Of a stretch of DNA of 64,000 nt, positions 27,174-37,549 are shown one piece after another. Under the pieces are notes generated by a model. The model was not told the DNA's origin, ran no database searches, and saw only the letters and a list, made by a program, of their open reading frames with translations. Every line of letters begins with the position of its first letter. The stretch's first letter is position 1. A program made the position numbers and the translations under genes. Source of the DNA: Paraburkholderia xenovorans LB400 (GTDB lineage: Bacteria > Pseudomonadota > Gammaproteobacteria > Burkholderiales > Burkholderiaceae); NCBI RefSeq assembly GCF_000013645.1, contig NC_007951.1, positions 1,302,001 to 1,366,000 of the forward strand, written 5' to 3'.

Positions 27174-28643
27174 CTACATCAAAACAATATCGTACTGCTC
27201 CTGACTTAAATTCGACTCCACCTGCAACGACACCGGCTTGCCAATAAAATCGATCAGCATTGCCAGATGCTGCGACTCTTCTTCAAGAAACAGATCGATC
27301 ACCTGCTGCGACGCCACCACGCGAAACTCGCGCGGATTGAACTGCCGCGACTCGCGCAGAATCTCGCGCAGCACGTCGTAACACACCGTACGCGGCGTCT
27401 TGACCTGCCCCTTGCCCTGGCAAACCGGGCAAGGCTCGCACAGCACATGCGCAAGTGATTCACGCGTGCGCTTGCGCGTCATTTCGACCAGGCCAAGCTG
27501 CGAAAAACCATTCACGGTCACGCGCGTGCGATCGCGCGAGAGTGCTTTCTTCAATTCGCCCAGCACCTGATCGCGATGCTCGACGTTTTCCATATCGATG
27601 AAGTCGATAATGATCACGCCGCCCAGATTGCGCAGACGCAATTGCCGTGCAATGGTGTGCGCGGCTTCGAGGTTGGTCTTGAAGATCGTATCGTCGAAGT
27701 TGCGCGCGCCGACGTAACCGCCAGTGTTCACGTCGATGGTCGTCATCGCTTCGGTCTGGTCGATCACGAGATAGCCGCCCGACTTCAGATCCACCCGGCG
27801 CGACAACGCGCGCTGGATTTCCGCCTCGATGTTGTACAGATCGAAGAGCGGCCGCTCGCCGGTGTAGTGGTGCAGCTTCGACGAGACCGCCGGCGTGAAC
27901 TCGGCCGCGAAATCGGCCAGCATCTGATACGTCTCGCGAGAATCGACCTGAATGCGCGACGTCTCGTCGTTGACGAAATCGCGCAGCACGCGTTGCGCGA
28001 GATTCAGGTCCTGATACAGCAGGCTCGTGGGCGGCATGCGCTGGCCTTGCGACAGAATCGTGGCCCACGTCTTGCGCAGATACGCGACGTCGCCGGCCAG
28101 CTCTTCGCTGGTTGCGTCTTCGGCGATGGTGCGCACGATGTAGCCGCCTTTCTCGTCGGCGGGCAGCACGGCGGTCAGGCGCGCTCGCACGGCCTCGCGC
28201 TCGGCTTCGCTCTCGATCTTCTGCGAGATGCCGATATGCGGCTCCTGCGGCAGATACACGAGGGTGCGCCCGGCAATGCTCACTTGCGTGGACAGCCGCG
28301 CGCCCTTGGTGCCGATCGGATCCTTCACGACCTGCACCATCAGCGTCTGGCCCTCGAAGACGATTTTCTCGATCGGCTGATGCGGCGCCTGATGCTGCGG
28401 TTCGCCGGCAATGCGCGGATGCCAGATGTCGGCGACATGAAGGAACGCCGCGCGTTCGAGACCGATGTCGATGAAGGCGGATTGCATGCCCGGCAGCACG
28501 CGTACCACCTTGCCGAGATAGACGTTGCCGACGCGTCCGCGCGACAGCGTTCGTTCGACGTGAAGTTCCTGGACGGCGCCTTGCTGGACCAGCGCGACGC
28601 GCGTTTCCTGCGGCGTGACATTGATCAGGATTTCTTCATTCAT
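27174..28643 (-). CDS. rng: Ribonuclease G
   Basis: A 489-residue endoribonuclease, the same length as E. coli RNase G, which matures 16S rRNA 5' ends and degrades some mRNAs. The S1-like domain sits at about residues 35-115 (GRVGNVYLGKVVRVLPGMQ). The catalytic DNase I-like region has TTIDVNTGGYVG and IIIDFIDM, whose Asp residues bind the metal ion. The Zn-link is CEPCPVCQGKG. The start is MNEEILINVTPQETRVALV. It lies 9 bases downstream of maf and is probably co-transcribed with it. Confidence 0.95.
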   Translation of the reverse strand: MNEEILINVTPQETRVALVQQGAVQELHVERTLSRGRVGNVYLGKVVRVLPGMQSAFIDIGLERAAFLHVADIWHPRIAGEPQHQAPHQPIEKIVFEGQTLMVQVVKDPIGTKGARLSTQVSIAGRTLVYLPQEPHIGISQKIESEAEREAVRARLTAVLPADEKGGYIVRTIAEDATSEELAGDVAYLRKTWATILSQGQRMPPTSLLYQDLNLAQRVLRDFVNDETSRIQVDSRETYQMLADFAAEFTPAVSSKLHHYTGERPLFDLYNIEAEIQRALSRRVDLKSGGYLVIDQTEAMTTIDVNTGGYVGARNFDDTIFKTNLEAAHTIARQLRLRNLGGVIIIDFIDMENVEHRDQVLGELKKALSRDRTRVTVNGFSQLGLVEMTRKRTRESLAHVLCEPCPVCQGKGQVKTPRTVCYDVLREILRESRQFNPREFRVVASQQVIDLFLEEESQHLAMLIDFIGKPVSLQVESNLSQEQYDIVLM

Positions 28644-28652
28644 GGTGTTATT

Positions 28653-29282
28653 TTAGAAGTCGATGCGCGCTGCACGCAGGAGGGCAGCGGATTCAAAAAG
28701 CGGCAAACCCATGATACCTGAATAGGACCCGTCGATATGCCCGATAAACTCCGCAGCGCGCCCCTGCACACCGTATGCACCCGCCTTGCCGAGCGGCTCG
28801 CCGCTCGCCACGTAGCGGCGGATCGCTTCTGCGTGCAGTGCAGCAAAACGCACCTTCGACACGGATAGCGCGGCGGGCAGCAACGTACCCTCGGCGTCGA
28901 CCACGGCCACGGCCGTCAGCACTTCGTGATCGCGGCCGGCGAGGCGCGTGAGCATCGCGAAGGCGTCGTCGGCATCGACGGGTTTGCCGAGAATCGCGTC
29001 GTCGATCGTGACGGTTGTGTCCGCAACCAGAATCGGCCGCGCGGCATGACCGCCCGCCACGAGGCGCGCACGGGCGGCATGCGCCTTGGCGACGCATACC
29101 CGCTGCACGTAGGCGTGCGCGCGCTCGCCGGGCAACTCGGCTTCGAGCGCTTCGGCGTCTTCATCGGGGCGCGGCAGCAGCAATTCGAAACGCACGCCGA
29201 GCTGTTGCAGCAGTTCCTGACGGCGTGGACTCTGCGAAGCGAGGTAGACGAACGGATGCAGCGATGCGGCGGACGTGGACAT
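28653..29282 (-). CDS. maf: Maf-family nucleotide pyrophosphatase
   Basis: A 209-residue house-cleaning enzyme that hydrolyses non-canonical or excess NTPs to NMPs. It has the conserved opening [18 protein letters not shown], the catalytic-region [16 protein letters not shown] and [16 protein letters not shown]. The ADTTV core suggests the YhdE/Maf dTTP/UTP subgroup, but specificity is not certain. The start at 29280-29282 fits the family N-terminus with about ten extra residues. It precedes rng by 9 bases. Confidence 0.93.
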
Positions 29283-29568
29283 GAACAGGTCTCGATCAGG
29301 CGGATTGTAGGGGTGTGAACGGGCGTGACGGGTGTGAGGGGCGTGACGTTGGAGCGTCGATCAGTGCGTTGGGTAAGCTTTCGATGCGAGCAGGACAACG
29401 CGTGCCGCGCGCGTGCCATTGTGCACGCCAACATGCACATGGCGCTGCGCCAGAAAACGCGACCTGGAAAGCACGACAACAAAGGTGTGGTTACGGAGCG
29501 CGACTATCAGGCGCAACCCGCAATCCGCACCCCGCAACCCAGCGTGGTCGACGCGCCGCCTCGTTCGC

Positions 29569-30039
29569 TCACACGCGATGATAGGGGTGATTTTGCGTGA
29601 TGGTCCACGCGCGGTAAAGCTGTTCGGCGAGCAGCACGCGGACCATCGCATGCGGCAAAGTGAGGCTCGATACCCGCAGCAACATATCGGCGCGCGCTTT
29701 CAGATCGGGGTCGAGCCCGTCGGCACCGCCGATCAGAAACGCCACGTCGCGGCCGTCCTGCTGCCAGCTGGGCAGGGCGCCGGCAAGCTGCATGGTGGTC
29801 CAGTCCTTGCCGCGTTCGTCGAGCGCGACAATGCGCGCGTTCTTCGGCAACGCGGCTTCGATCCTGATACGCTCGGCGGCCATCACGCTTTCGGCCGGCC
29901 GTCCCGACGAGCGCTGCTCGGGTTTGATTTCGCGCAGCTCGATGCGCAGCTCGGGCGGCATGCGCTTCGCGTATTCGTCGAAGCCGGTGGCGATCCAGTC
30001 CGGCATCTTGTGGCCGACGGCGAGGATATGCAGTTTCAT
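29569..30039 (-). CDS. rlmH: 23S rRNA (pseudouridine1915-N3)-methyltransferase
   Basis: A 156-residue SPOUT methyltransferase acting on 70S ribosomes at Psi1915 of helix 69. It starts [20 protein letters not shown] and ends ITQNHPYHR, as the family does. The SAM knot contains [14 protein letters not shown] and [26 protein letters not shown] residues. Length equals E. coli RlmH (155). It lies 46 bases downstream of rsfS, in the standard rsfS-rlmH order. A 286-base spacer separates it from maf. Confidence 0.96.
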   Translation of the reverse strand: MKLHILAVGHKMPDWIATGFDEYAKRMPPELRIELREIKPEQRSSGRPAESVMAAERIRIEAALPKNARIVALDERGKDWTTMQLAGALPSWQQDGRDVAFLIGGADGLDPDLKARADMLLRVSSLTLPHAMVRVLLAEQLYRAWTITQNHPYHRV

Positions 30040-30085
30040 TGCGGAAGAAATCGCAAACTATGACGGTAAGCCGGCCAAAGCCCGC

Positions 30086-30541
30086 TCACTTGCGGCGGGC
30101 GGGCGCCTTGCGCGCAGGCTTCTTCACGGCCGGCGCGGCTTCGTCTTCCTCGTCTTCATCGGGCTCGCTCGAACGCGCTCCGCCGAACGGATCCGGCGTG
30201 GACAGCTTGATGCGCACCGGCTTGTCGCCCCAGATTTCTTCGAGGTTGTAGTACTGGCGCAGGGCCGGCTGCAGAATGTGCACGATCGCGTCGCCGCAAT
30301 CCACCAGCACCCATTCGCCGATGTCCTCGCCTTCGGTGCTGATGATGTCGCCGCCGTTTTCCTTCACGCTCTCGCGCACGCTCGAAGCGAGCGCCTTGGT
30401 TTGCCGGTTCGAGGTGCCGCTCGCGACGATCACGCGATCGAACAGCGCGGTCAGGTGGCTGGTGTTGAACACCTTGATGTCTTGCGCTTTGACGTCTTCG
30501 AGAGCGTCGACGATCACGCGTTGCAGTTTGCGAATATCCAT
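30086..30541 (-). CDS. rsfS: Ribosome silencing factor RsfS
   Basis: A 151-residue protein of the Iojap/RsfS family that binds L14 and blocks subunit joining during starvation. The core (MDIRKLQRVIVDALEDVKAQ to YYNLEEIWGDKP) spans about 110 residues. The C-terminal 40 residues are an acidic run followed by a Lys/Ala/Pro/Arg tail, an extension seen in related betaproteobacteria. The start at 30539-30541 is chosen over a Met 20 codons upstream because the family begins here. It lies 4 bases downstream of nadD. Confidence 0.94.
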   Translation of the reverse strand: MDIRKLQRVIVDALEDVKAQDIKVFNTSHLTALFDRVIVASGTSNRQTKALASSVRESVKENGGDIISTEGEDIGEWVLVDCGDAIVHILQPALRQYYNLEEIWGDKPVRIKLSTPDPFGGARSSEPDEDEEDEAAPAVKKPARKAPARRK

Positions 30542-30545
30542 GAGG

Positions 30546-31262
30546 TTACCGGTGGTACAGATGATGTTGAAGAATATAGTCCCACACCGCAGTGGGGACA
30601 TGGCTCGCCGCCTGGTCCTGCTGTTCGCCGCCCGCGAGGGCGAGCCGCCGGTTCACCTGCTCGCGCAGATGCGCGCGAATGTCGGTGGCCGAAACGTTGA
30701 ACGCAAGCGTCGTATCGATCAGCAAGTGGCCGCAGGGCGTGGCTTGCAGAACGTCGGCGCGGGCACGGCGCGCGTCGATTTCCTGAGCGACCGCCGGCGG
30801 AATCGACGTGAGGTCGAAACCGGGCCGGGTGGCCGCGCAGATATGGGCAAACTCGAACAGGCGCCGCCAGTCGCGCCAGCTGTCGAGGTGTACCAGTTGA
30901 TCCGCGCCGATCAGGAGCGCAATGGATGCGTCCTCACCTTCGCGTTCACGCCAGCGTTGCAGCGTGTCGATCGTGTAAGTCGGGCCTTCGTGCTCGATTT
31001 CATCAGTCGCGACACGCACGGTCGTGCCCGGCAGCACCAGTTCGCTCGCGGCCGCACGCGTCATGGCGAGGCGGTGCACGGCCGGCGACACGTCCGATTT
31101 CTGCCAGGGCTGGCCGGCCGGCAACAGCACGAGCTCGGTCAGTTGCAGCACGTGCGCGAAACGCCGCGCGAGCGCGAGGTGGCCGTCGTGGATCGGATCG
31201 AAGGTGCCGCCGAGCAGTCCGATCCGGCGAGGCAGGGCAACAGGATGAGCGTTCGGCTTCAG
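30546..31262 (-). CDS. nadD: Nicotinate-nucleotide adenylyltransferase, with CTG start
   Basis: Makes deamido-NAD from NaMN and ATP. The full family N-terminus is encoded only if translation starts upstream of the first ATG/GTG/TTG: reading back gives [20 protein letters not shown], with the nucleotide-binding [11 protein letters not shown] motif. No ATG, GTG or TTG lies in frame between hemF and the GTG at 31151. A CTG at 31260-31262 has AAGGA 7 bases upstream and gives 238 residues. The C-terminal motif ISATDIR-type ([11 protein letters not shown]) is present. It lies between hemF and rsfS, a standard order. The start is inferred; the frame is direct. Confidence 0.88.
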   Translation of the reverse strand: MKPNAHPVALPRRIGLLGGTFDPIHDGHLALARRFAHVLQLTELVLLPAGQPWQKSDVSPAVHRLAMTRAAASELVLPGTTVRVATDEIEHEGPTYTIDTLQRWREREGEDASIALLIGADQLVHLDSWRDWRRLFEFAHICAATRPGFDLTSIPPAVAQEIDARRARADVLQATPCGHLLIDTTLAFNVSATDIRAHLREQVNRRLALAGGEQQDQAASHVPTAVWDYILQHHLYHR

Positions 31263-31311
31263 GTGAAGATCCTTTGTCGTGACGACGCGAGCGAGGTGCG
31301 GGCGCGGCCCG

Positions 31312-32235
31312 TCACACCCACTCGCGCGGCACGAGAAAATCGCTATAAAGACGCGCTTCCGGCGTGCCCGGTTCGGGCTGCCAGTTGTAGCGCCAGTTCA
31401 CCACAGGCGGCATGGACATCAGGATCGACTCGGTGCGTCCGCCGCTTTGCAGCCCAAACAGTGTGCCACGGTCGAAGACCAGATTGAACTCGACGTAGCG
31501 CCCGCGCCGGTAGGCCTGGAAATCGCGCTCGGCCTGACCGTACGGAATGTTGCGGCGCTTTTCGATGATCGGCAGGTACGCCTTGAGGAACGCGTCGCCC
31601 ACGCTCCTGAGCATCGCGAACGATTGATCGAAGCCCGGCGCCGAGAAATCGTCGAAGAAAATTCCGCCAATGCCGCGCGGTTCGTTGCGGTGCCTGAGGA
31701 AAAAATACTCGTCGCACCAGCGCTTGAAACTCGGGTACAGGTCCGCGCCATAAGGCTGCAGCGCGTCGCGGCAGGTGCGATGAAAATGCTGCGCGTCTTC
31801 CTCGTAACCGTAGAACGGCGTCAGATCCATGCCGCCGCCGAACCAGAACACCGGCTCTTCGCCGGCCTTGGTCGCGATCAGCAGACGCACGTTCATATGC
31901 ACGGTCGGGCAATGCGGATTGTGCGGGTGCAGCACGAGCGACACGCCCATTGCTTCGAAACCGCGGCCGGCCAGTTGCGGACGCGCCGCGCTCGCCGAGG
32001 CCGGCAACGCGTCGCCCGCGACGTCCGAGAAGCCGATGCCGGCGCGCTCGAAGAAGTTGCCGCCTTCGAGAATCCGCGTGTAGCCGCCGCCGCGCAGCTT
32101 TTCGCCGGGCGCGCGCTGCCAGGCGTCGGTCGCGAACGGTGTGCCGTCGAATGCGCCGAGCGTGTCCGCGATCTGCGTTTGCAGGCCTTGCAGCCAGCTG
32201 CGCACGGCTTGTGCGTCGTAGCTCGAATCGGTCAT
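31312..32235 (-). CDS. hemF: Oxygen-dependent coproporphyrinogen III oxidase
   Basis: A 307-residue enzyme of haem biosynthesis, close to E. coli HemF (299), converting coproporphyrinogen III to protoporphyrinogen IX with O2. It contains [55 protein letters not shown] and [20 protein letters not shown], all strongly conserved. The start at 32233-32235 ([16 protein letters not shown]) is typical. An in-frame open region upstream has no family similarity. It sits between purD and nadD. Confidence 0.96.
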   Translation of the reverse strand: MTDSSYDAQAVRSWLQGLQTQIADTLGAFDGTPFATDAWQRAPGEKLRGGGYTRILEGGNFFERAGIGFSDVAGDALPASASAARPQLAGRGFEAMGVSLVLHPHNPHCPTVHMNVRLLIATKAGEEPVFWFGGGMDLTPFYGYEEDAQHFHRTCRDALQPYGADLYPSFKRWCDEYFFLRHRNEPRGIGGIFFDDFSAPGFDQSFAMLRSVGDAFLKAYLPIIEKRRNIPYGQAERDFQAYRRGRYVEFNLVFDRGTLFGLQSGGRTESILMSMPPVVNWRYNWQPEPGTPEARLYSDFLVPREWV

Positions 32236-32477
32236 GAATGCAGATGCTGAGGGCGGCACGCTCGGCGTGCCGCGGGTTCTTCGTGAAGGGCGATGGCCGG
32301 GCCCGCGCCAGGGTGAAACCTGCGCAGGCACGACCTTACGGTTTGACGCGCCGGGCGAGATGCTCCCGGCTCCGCTTAGCCCACATGAACCCACATGGTG
32401 CGGTGGACGCCGGTATCGCCGCGAAAACCCGCAGTGTAGCGCCGTTGGCGCCGCACGCGGGCGAGTGGGGTGATGGC

Positions 32478-33776
32478 CTAGTGCTTGCCTTCGGTCCTGG
32501 CGTCGTGCTTGCGGTTCAACGCACGGTAGCCGATGTCGCGCCGATACTGCATGCCGTCGAACGAGATCTGGTTGATCGTTTCGTACGCGACCGACTGCGC
32601 GCTGCGCACCGAATCCGCCAGGCCGACCACGCACAGCACGCGGCCGCCCGAGGTGGTCAGCTTGCCGTCCGTCAGCGTGGTGCCGGCGTGGAACGTGACC
32701 GAATCCGCGGTTTCAGCCGGAATGTCGCTGATGCGGTCGCCGTTGCGCGGCGTGTCCGGATAGTTGTAGGCGGCGAGCACCACGCCGAGCGCGGTGCGGC
32801 GGTCCCATTCCAGTTCGACCGTATCCAGCGTACCGGCAATCGCCTGCTCGACCACCTTCGAATAGTCGCCCTTCAGACGCGCCATGATCGGCTGCGTTTC
32901 GGGGTCGCCCATGCGGCAGTTGAATTCGAGCGTTTTCGGGTTGCCTTGCGCGTCGATCATCAGGCCGGCGTACAGGAAGCCGGTATAGCGGATGCCTTCC
33001 TTCTCCATGCCACGCACCGTCGGCAGGATGATTTCGCGCATCACGCGGGCGTGCAGTTGCGGCGTGACGATCGGCGCGGGCGAGTAGGCGCCCATGCCGC
33101 CGGTGTTCGGGCCCTGGTCGCCGTCGAGCAGACGCTTGTGGTCCTGGCTGGAGGCGAGCGGCAGTACATGCTTGCCGTCCACCATCACGATGAAGCTCGC
33201 TTCCTCACCGGCGAGGAATTCCTCGATCACGACACGCGCGCCGGCGTCGCCGAGCTTGTTGTCCGACAGCATCATGTCGACCGCGGCGTGTGCTTCTTCC
33301 AGCGTTTGCGCGACCACCACGCCCTTGCCGGCGGCGAGGCCGTCGGCCTTGATGACGATCGGCGCGCCCCTGGCGTCGAGATACGCATGCGCGGCGGCGA
33401 CCTCGGCGAAGGTTTCGTATTCGGCGGTCGGGATCGCGTGGCGTTTCATGAACGCCTTGGCGAAGTCTTTCGAGCTTTCGAGCTGGGCGGCTTCTTTGGT
33501 CGGCCCGAAAATCTTCAGACCGCGCGAGCGGAACAGGTTGACGATGCCGGCCGCCAGCGGCGCTTCCGGCCCGACCAGCGTGAAGGCGATCTGCTCCTGT
33601 TCGACGAAATCGGCGAGTGCGGCCGGATCCGTGATGCCGATGTTGCGCAGACGCTCGTCCTGGGCGGTGCCGCCGTTGCCAGGAGCCACGTAGACGAGCT
33701 GGACCCGCGGCGATTGCGCGAGCTTCCATGCGAGCGCATGTTCGCGACCGCCGGAACCGACGACGAGTAACTTCAT
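32478..33776 (-). CDS. purD: Phosphoribosylamine-glycine ligase
   Basis: Second step of purine synthesis: joins glycine to phosphoribosylamine with ATP. The protein has 432 residues. The N-terminal Rossmann part starts [20 protein letters not shown]. The ATP-grasp core has [33 protein letters not shown] and [14 protein letters not shown], then [13 protein letters not shown] for metal binding. It lies 242 bases upstream of hemF on the same strand. A short His/Arg-rich C-terminal tail (ARTEGKH) is the only variable part. Confidence 0.97.
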   Translation of the reverse strand: MKLLVVGSGGREHALAWKLAQSPRVQLVYVAPGNGGTAQDERLRNIGITDPAALADFVEQEQIAFTLVGPEAPLAAGIVNLFRSRGLKIFGPTKEAAQLESSKDFAKAFMKRHAIPTAEYETFAEVAAAHAYLDARGAPIVIKADGLAAGKGVVVAQTLEEAHAAVDMMLSDNKLGDAGARVVIEEFLAGEEASFIVMVDGKHVLPLASSQDHKRLLDGDQGPNTGGMGAYSPAPIVTPQLHARVMREIILPTVRGMEKEGIRYTGFLYAGLMIDAQGNPKTLEFNCRMGDPETQPIMARLKGDYSKVVEQAIAGTLDTVELEWDRRTALGVVLAAYNYPDTPRNGDRISDIPAETADSVTFHAGTTLTDGKLTTSGGRVLCVVGLADSVRSAQSVAYETINQISFDGMQYRRDIGYRALNRKHDARTEGKH

Positions 33777-34037
33777 GTGAATCCCCGAGACTTAAAAACC
33801 ATAAACGGCTGACGCAGCACGCTCAGCCGTGGAATGACAACAAGGTTTGCAGCGAGCCCGCAGCAGCCGTTGGCGGCGCGCTGGGCACGGTGCGAACGCG
33901 GGTGGAAGCGCGCTGCGTGATCGCACGCGAGCCGCACCCAGGCGACACTCACACACTATCCGCGGCGACGCGAGGGCCGGCCGGCGGCGTGGCGCGGTTC
34001 GACAGGAACCACTGCACCGCGCGCCGCCGGGGCGCGC

Positions 34038-34766
34038 TCATTCTTCGGCGATCGCGGCGTTTGTATAGACTTCCTGCACGTCGTCCAGATTCTCCAGCGC
34101 GTCGAGCAGCTTCTGCATTTTCACCGCGTCTTCGCCGGTGAACTCGACTTCCGTTTGAGGTTTCATCGTCACCTCGGCGAGTTCGGCCTTGAAGCCCGCG
34201 GCTTCCAGCGCCGATTTCACCTTCGGGAAGTCGTTCGGCGGGCACAGCACCTCGATACTGCCGTCGTCATTCGTGACGACGTCTTCGGCGCCGGCTTCGA
34301 GCGCGGCTTCCATCAGCTTGTCTTCAGGCGTGCCGGGCGCGAACAGGAACTGGCCGACGTGATCGAACATGAACGACACCGAGCCGTCCGTGCCCATGTT
34401 GCCGCCGTTCTTCGAGAACGCGTGACGCACTTCGGCCACCGTACGCGTGCGGTTGTCGGTCATGGTGTCCACGATCACCGCCGCGCCGCCGATGCCGTAG
34501 CCTTCATAGCGGATTTCTTCGTAGCTTGCGCCGTCCACGCCGCCCACGCCACGCTGGATCGCGCGGTTGACGTTGTCTTTGGGCATGTTGGCGTCGTACG
34601 CCTTTTCGACGGCGAGCCGCAGACGCGGGTTCGAGTCGATGTCGCCGCCGCCCATGCGCGCCGCGACCTGAATTTCCTTGATGAGCCGCGTCCAGACCTT
34701 GCCGCGCTTGGCGTCGGCCGCTGCTTTCTTATGCTTGATGTTGGCCCATTTGCTATGACCCGCCAT
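34038..34766 (-). CDS. YebC/PmpR-family DNA-binding regulator
   Basis: A 242-residue member of the YebC family of predicted transcriptional or translational regulators. It starts [20 protein letters not shown], the invariant opening. It contains [20 protein letters not shown] and [18 protein letters not shown], also invariant. The start is fixed by the family. It lies 261 bases upstream of purD on the same strand and likely has its own promoter in the long region upstream. Confidence 0.95.
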   Translation of the reverse strand: MAGHSKWANIKHKKAAADAKRGKVWTRLIKEIQVAARMGGGDIDSNPRLRLAVEKAYDANMPKDNVNRAIQRGVGGVDGASYEEIRYEGYGIGGAAVIVDTMTDNRTRTVAEVRHAFSKNGGNMGTDGSVSFMFDHVGQFLFAPGTPEDKLMEAALEAGAEDVVTNDDGSIEVLCPPNDFPKVKSALEAAGFKAELAEVTMKPQTEVEFTGEDAVKMQKLLDALENLDDVQEVYTNAAIAEE

Positions 34767-35329
34767 ACCTTTCTCCATCGCGCACGCCAGCGGGGCGCAC
34801 GCATTGTGCAATTGTCGTTGCGTTTCCTGGGCGCTTCCCGGCGCTTGCGCGGGTTGCCGCCTGTCTACGCGTGTTGGCGCGTGCTTGTGCCTGCTTGCCG
34901 CGTGTTTGCTGCGCGTCTGGCACGCGTTTGCCACGCACCTGCCGCGTATTTCCCTGTCACCCGCCTCGATGCCGAACCGCCCGGTGCTTGACTGTGCAGG
35001 CCACCGTTCGTGGCTAACCTGACCACACGTGGCTACCGTCTCGAGCCTGGTCACGCCCGGCCGGACCCGGCTAGCGGGACCGCAGTTCGGCAGCGCGGTT
35101 GGGGCGGGCGGTGCGGCGAGGCTCCGCGCGACAAACGCCGCGCCGGCCTGTCAGCCTCGCGAAAGGCGCGGTGCGCCAGGCGGTGGTACAGGTTGAGCCG
35201 CTCTTTGAGCGGATTCGAATTTTATCACGCCGCAAGCGGGCGGCAGAGGGCGAGATAGCCGCAAACGATGCGAAAAGCGCGTGACGGAGGCGCTGCAGAG
35301 GCCTCCGTCACGCGCTTTTCAGGCCGCTT
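34767..35329 (-). other. 563-base intergenic region upstream of the YebC-type gene
   Basis: No gene is supported. The strand proximal to the YebC-type gene is rich in GCGT/TGCC repeats with no open frame of family type. On the minus strand TGATAAAAT (35219-35227) is an extended -10-like element, and the CCGCTCtttGAGCGG palindrome (35199-35213) lies just downstream. The upp terminator occupies 35273-35319. A leader of about 445 bases would follow if that promoter is used. Confidence 0.45.
35273..35319 (-). terminator. Bidirectional terminator downstream of upp
   Basis: AAAAGCGCGTGACGGAGGC (35273-35291) and its perfect complement (35301-35319) form 19-bp arms with a 9-base loop. A T4 run follows on either strand. 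It starts 11 bases after the upp stop on the minus strand. The clearest rho-independent terminator in the window. Confidence 0.9.
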
Positions 35330-35980
35330 TCAGTTTTTCGTGCCGAACAGGCGGTCGCCGGCGTCGCCGAGACCGGGGACGATGTACGCATGCTCGTTCA
35401 GATGCGAATCGAGCGAGGCGACATACAGCTTGACGTCCGGATGCGCGTCCTGGAACACCTGCACGCCTTCGGGCGCGGCGACCAGCGCGAGGAACAGGAT
35501 GTTCTCGCCCGCCACGTTGCGGCGCTTGAGCACGTCCACGGCGTGCACGGCGGAGTAGCCGGTCGCGACCATCGGATCGCACAGAATGAACACGCGATCT
35601 TCGAGGTCCGGCAGGCGCACCAGATATTCGACCGGGCGATGGTCCTCCGCGCGATACACGCCGATGTGGCCGACCCGCGCCGAGGGCACCAGTTCCAGCA
35701 GCCCGTCCGACATGCCGATGCCGGCCCGCAGCACCGGCACGATCGCCAGCTTCTTGCCGGCGATCACCGGCGCGTCGATCTCGACGAGCGGCGTGGTCAG
35801 GCGGCGCGTGGTCATGGGCAGATTGCGGGTGATTTCGTAGCCCATCAGCAGCGTGATTTCACGCAGCAGTTCGCGGAACGTGCGCGTCGAGGTATCCCGG
35901 TCGCGCATGTGCGACAGCTTGTGCTGGATCAGCGGGTGATCGAGGATGAAGAGATTGGGGAAACGGCTGTCCTGAGTCAT
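35330..35980 (-). CDS. upp: Uracil phosphoribosyltransferase
   Basis: A 216-residue pyrimidine-salvage enzyme that makes UMP from uracil and PRPP. It carries [17 protein letters not shown] [15 protein letters not shown], the PRPP-binding loop [16 protein letters not shown] and [16 protein letters not shown] at the C-terminus. The start at 35978-35980 ([19 protein letters not shown]) matches the family; the open frame extends 27 codons upstream without similarity. A strong terminator follows. Confidence 0.96.
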   Translation of the reverse strand: MTQDSRFPNLFILDHPLIQHKLSHMRDRDTSTRTFRELLREITLLMGYEITRNLPMTTRRLTTPLVEIDAPVIAGKKLAIVPVLRAGIGMSDGLLELVPSARVGHIGVYRAEDHRPVEYLVRLPDLEDRVFILCDPMVATGYSAVHAVDVLKRRNVAGENILFLALVAAPEGVQVFQDAHPDVKLYVASLDSHLNEHAYIVPGLGDAGDRLFGTKN

Positions 35981-36130
35981 GGCGGGGGCGCAAGCGGCGG
36001 CTAGAGGGATCGGTTCGGCGCGCCGCGCCGCCGCAAAACGGCTGGCTGGCGGACGCGCCACGGCGCAAGTTTACCGAAAGAGTGCGCTCCGAAGATACCG
36101 GAGATTGCGGCGGCCCGGCACAGTCCGGCA

Positions 36131-36149
36131 CCGATTCTTCTAGAATCGG
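36131..36149. promoter_or_regulatory. 19-bp palindrome overlapping a -10-like element
   Basis: CCGATTCT-TCT-AGAATCGG is a perfect 8-bp inverted repeat with a 3-base loop, 118 bases before the SDR gene and in the divergent region with upp. It includes TAGAAT at 36141-36146, close to a -10 hexamer. It may be an operator; no family match is claimed. Confidence 0.4.
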
Positions 36150-36266
36150 GGAAACTTCGCCACGAGCGCGCCGGACCTGCCGCTTCGCGCGATCTCCCGA
36201 AGGAACCGCCAACCCGGCACGGCCCGGCGCTTTCTCACGACACACAACTTCACGAGGACACCACAG

Positions 36267-37046
36267 ATGGACATGGGAATCGCAGGACGCACCGCGCTGG
36301 TCTGCGCGGCCAGCAAGGGACTGGGGCGCGGCTGTGCGGAAGCGCTCGCCGCCGAAGGCGTCGACCTGACGATCGTCGCGCGCACCGCCGAGACGCTTGA
36401 AGCGACCGCCGCGGAGATCCGCAAGCAAAGCGGCGTGGAAGTGAAAACGGTGGCATGCGACATCACCACGCCCGAAGGCCGCGCCGCGGCGCTCGCGGCC
36501 TGTCCGCAGCCGGACATTCTGGTCAACAACGCGGGCGGCCCGCCGCCGGGCGACTTCCGCAACTTCACGCACGAAGACTGGATCCGCGCGCTGGAAAGCA
36601 ACATGCTCACGCCGATCGAGCTGATTCGCGCGACCATCGACTCGATGAGCGCACGCGGCTATGGGCGTATCGTCAACATCACGAGTTCGGCGGTGAAGGC
36701 GCCCATCGACGTGCTCGGTTTGTCGAACGGCGCGCGTTCGGGGCTGACCGGCTTCGTCGCGGGCCTCGCGCGCAAGGTTGCGCCCACCGGCGTGACCATC
36801 AACAACCTGCTGCCGGGAATTTTCGACACCGATCGCATTGCGGTGACCTTCGCGGCGCAGGCCAGGTCGCAGAACATTTCGGTCGACCAGGCGCGCCAGC
36901 AGCGCATGAAAACGATTCCCGCCGGCCGCTTCGGCAACCGTGACGAATTCGGCCGCGCCTGTGCGTTCCTGTGCAGCGTGCATGCCGGCTACATTACCGG
37001 ACAGAACTGGCTGATCGACGGCGGCGCCTATCCGGGTACGTTCTGA
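36267..37046 (+). CDS. SDR-family protein lacking the Tyr-Lys catalytic pair
   Basis: A 259-residue Rossmann protein of the short-chain dehydrogenase family, with the cofactor-binding AASKGLGRG near residues 14-22 and DILVNNAGGPP at 88-98. At the place of the YxxxK catalytic motif it reads SNGAR, residues 153-157, so Tyr and Lys are replaced by Ser and Arg. The ending NWLIDGGAYPGTF is normal for the family. It may be a divergent SDR with altered chemistry or a cofactor-binding protein. The next gene is mgsA, 69 bases on. Confidence 0.85.
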   Translation: MDMGIAGRTALVCAASKGLGRGCAEALAAEGVDLTIVARTAETLEATAAEIRKQSGVEVKTVACDITTPEGRAAALAACPQPDILVNNAGGPPPGDFRNFTHEDWIRALESNMLTPIELIRATIDSMSARGYGRIVNITSSAVKAPIDVLGLSNGARSGLTGFVAGLARKVAPTGVTINNLLPGIFDTDRIAVTFAAQARSQNISVDQARQQRMKTIPAGRFGNRDEFGRACAFLCSVHAGYITGQNWLIDGGAYPGTF

Positions 37047-37115
37047 GCGGCACGAACCGCGGTTTCATCATCACGACAACAACGACAATCACAACGGTTT
37101 CAGGAGTCTTGCGTC

Positions 37116-37505
37116 ATGACCACCCGTATCGCGCTGATCGCGCACGATCATAAAAAGGATGACATCGTCAAACTGGCCGGCGAATACGTCGACACGCTCA
37201 GGCGTTGCGACATCGTGGCAACCGGCACGACCGGCGGGCGCATTGCCGACGCGCACGGCCTCGCGGTCGAGCGGATGTTGTCCGGCCCGCATGGCGGCGA
37301 CCTGCAGATCGGCGCGCAGCTCGCGGAAGGGCGGGTGGACATGGTGATCTTCCTGCGCGACCCGATGACGCCGCAGCCGCACGAACCGGACATCAACGCC
37401 CTCGTGCGCGCGTGCGACGTGCACAACATTCCGTGCGCCACCAACATTTCGACAGCGCGAATGGTGCTCGACTCGCTGACCTTGCGCCTCACGCAGCAGG
37501 TCTGA
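37116..37505 (+). CDS. mgsA: Methylglyoxal synthase
   Basis: A 129-residue enzyme that converts dihydroxyacetone phosphate to methylglyoxal and phosphate, a bypass of lower glycolysis when phosphate is scarce. It has [30 protein letters not shown] and the catalytic-region [15 protein letters not shown], with His98-type residue in the PHEPD segment. It ends with the [11 protein letters not shown] phosphate-binding stretch. Length is close to the usual 150. It follows the SDR gene and precedes a quinone oxidoreductase; the three may form one unit. Confidence 0.95.
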   Translation: MTTRIALIAHDHKKDDIVKLAGEYVDTLRRCDIVATGTTGGRIADAHGLAVERMLSGPHGGDLQIGAQLAEGRVDMVIFLRDPMTPQPHEPDINALVRACDVHNIPCATNISTARMVLDSLTLRLTQQV

Positions 37506-37549
37506 GATCGCCCTCGCGCCACCACCCCACCACACGCAACCAAGGAGAC

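Noticed and set aside
31149..31151. GTG at 31151 as the nadD start
   Set aside because: It would remove the [11 protein letters not shown] motif needed for catalysis.
34767..35272. A coding gene in the long gap before the YebC-type gene
   Set aside because: Frames here lack ribosome-binding sites and any family motif; the region is short-repeat rich instead.
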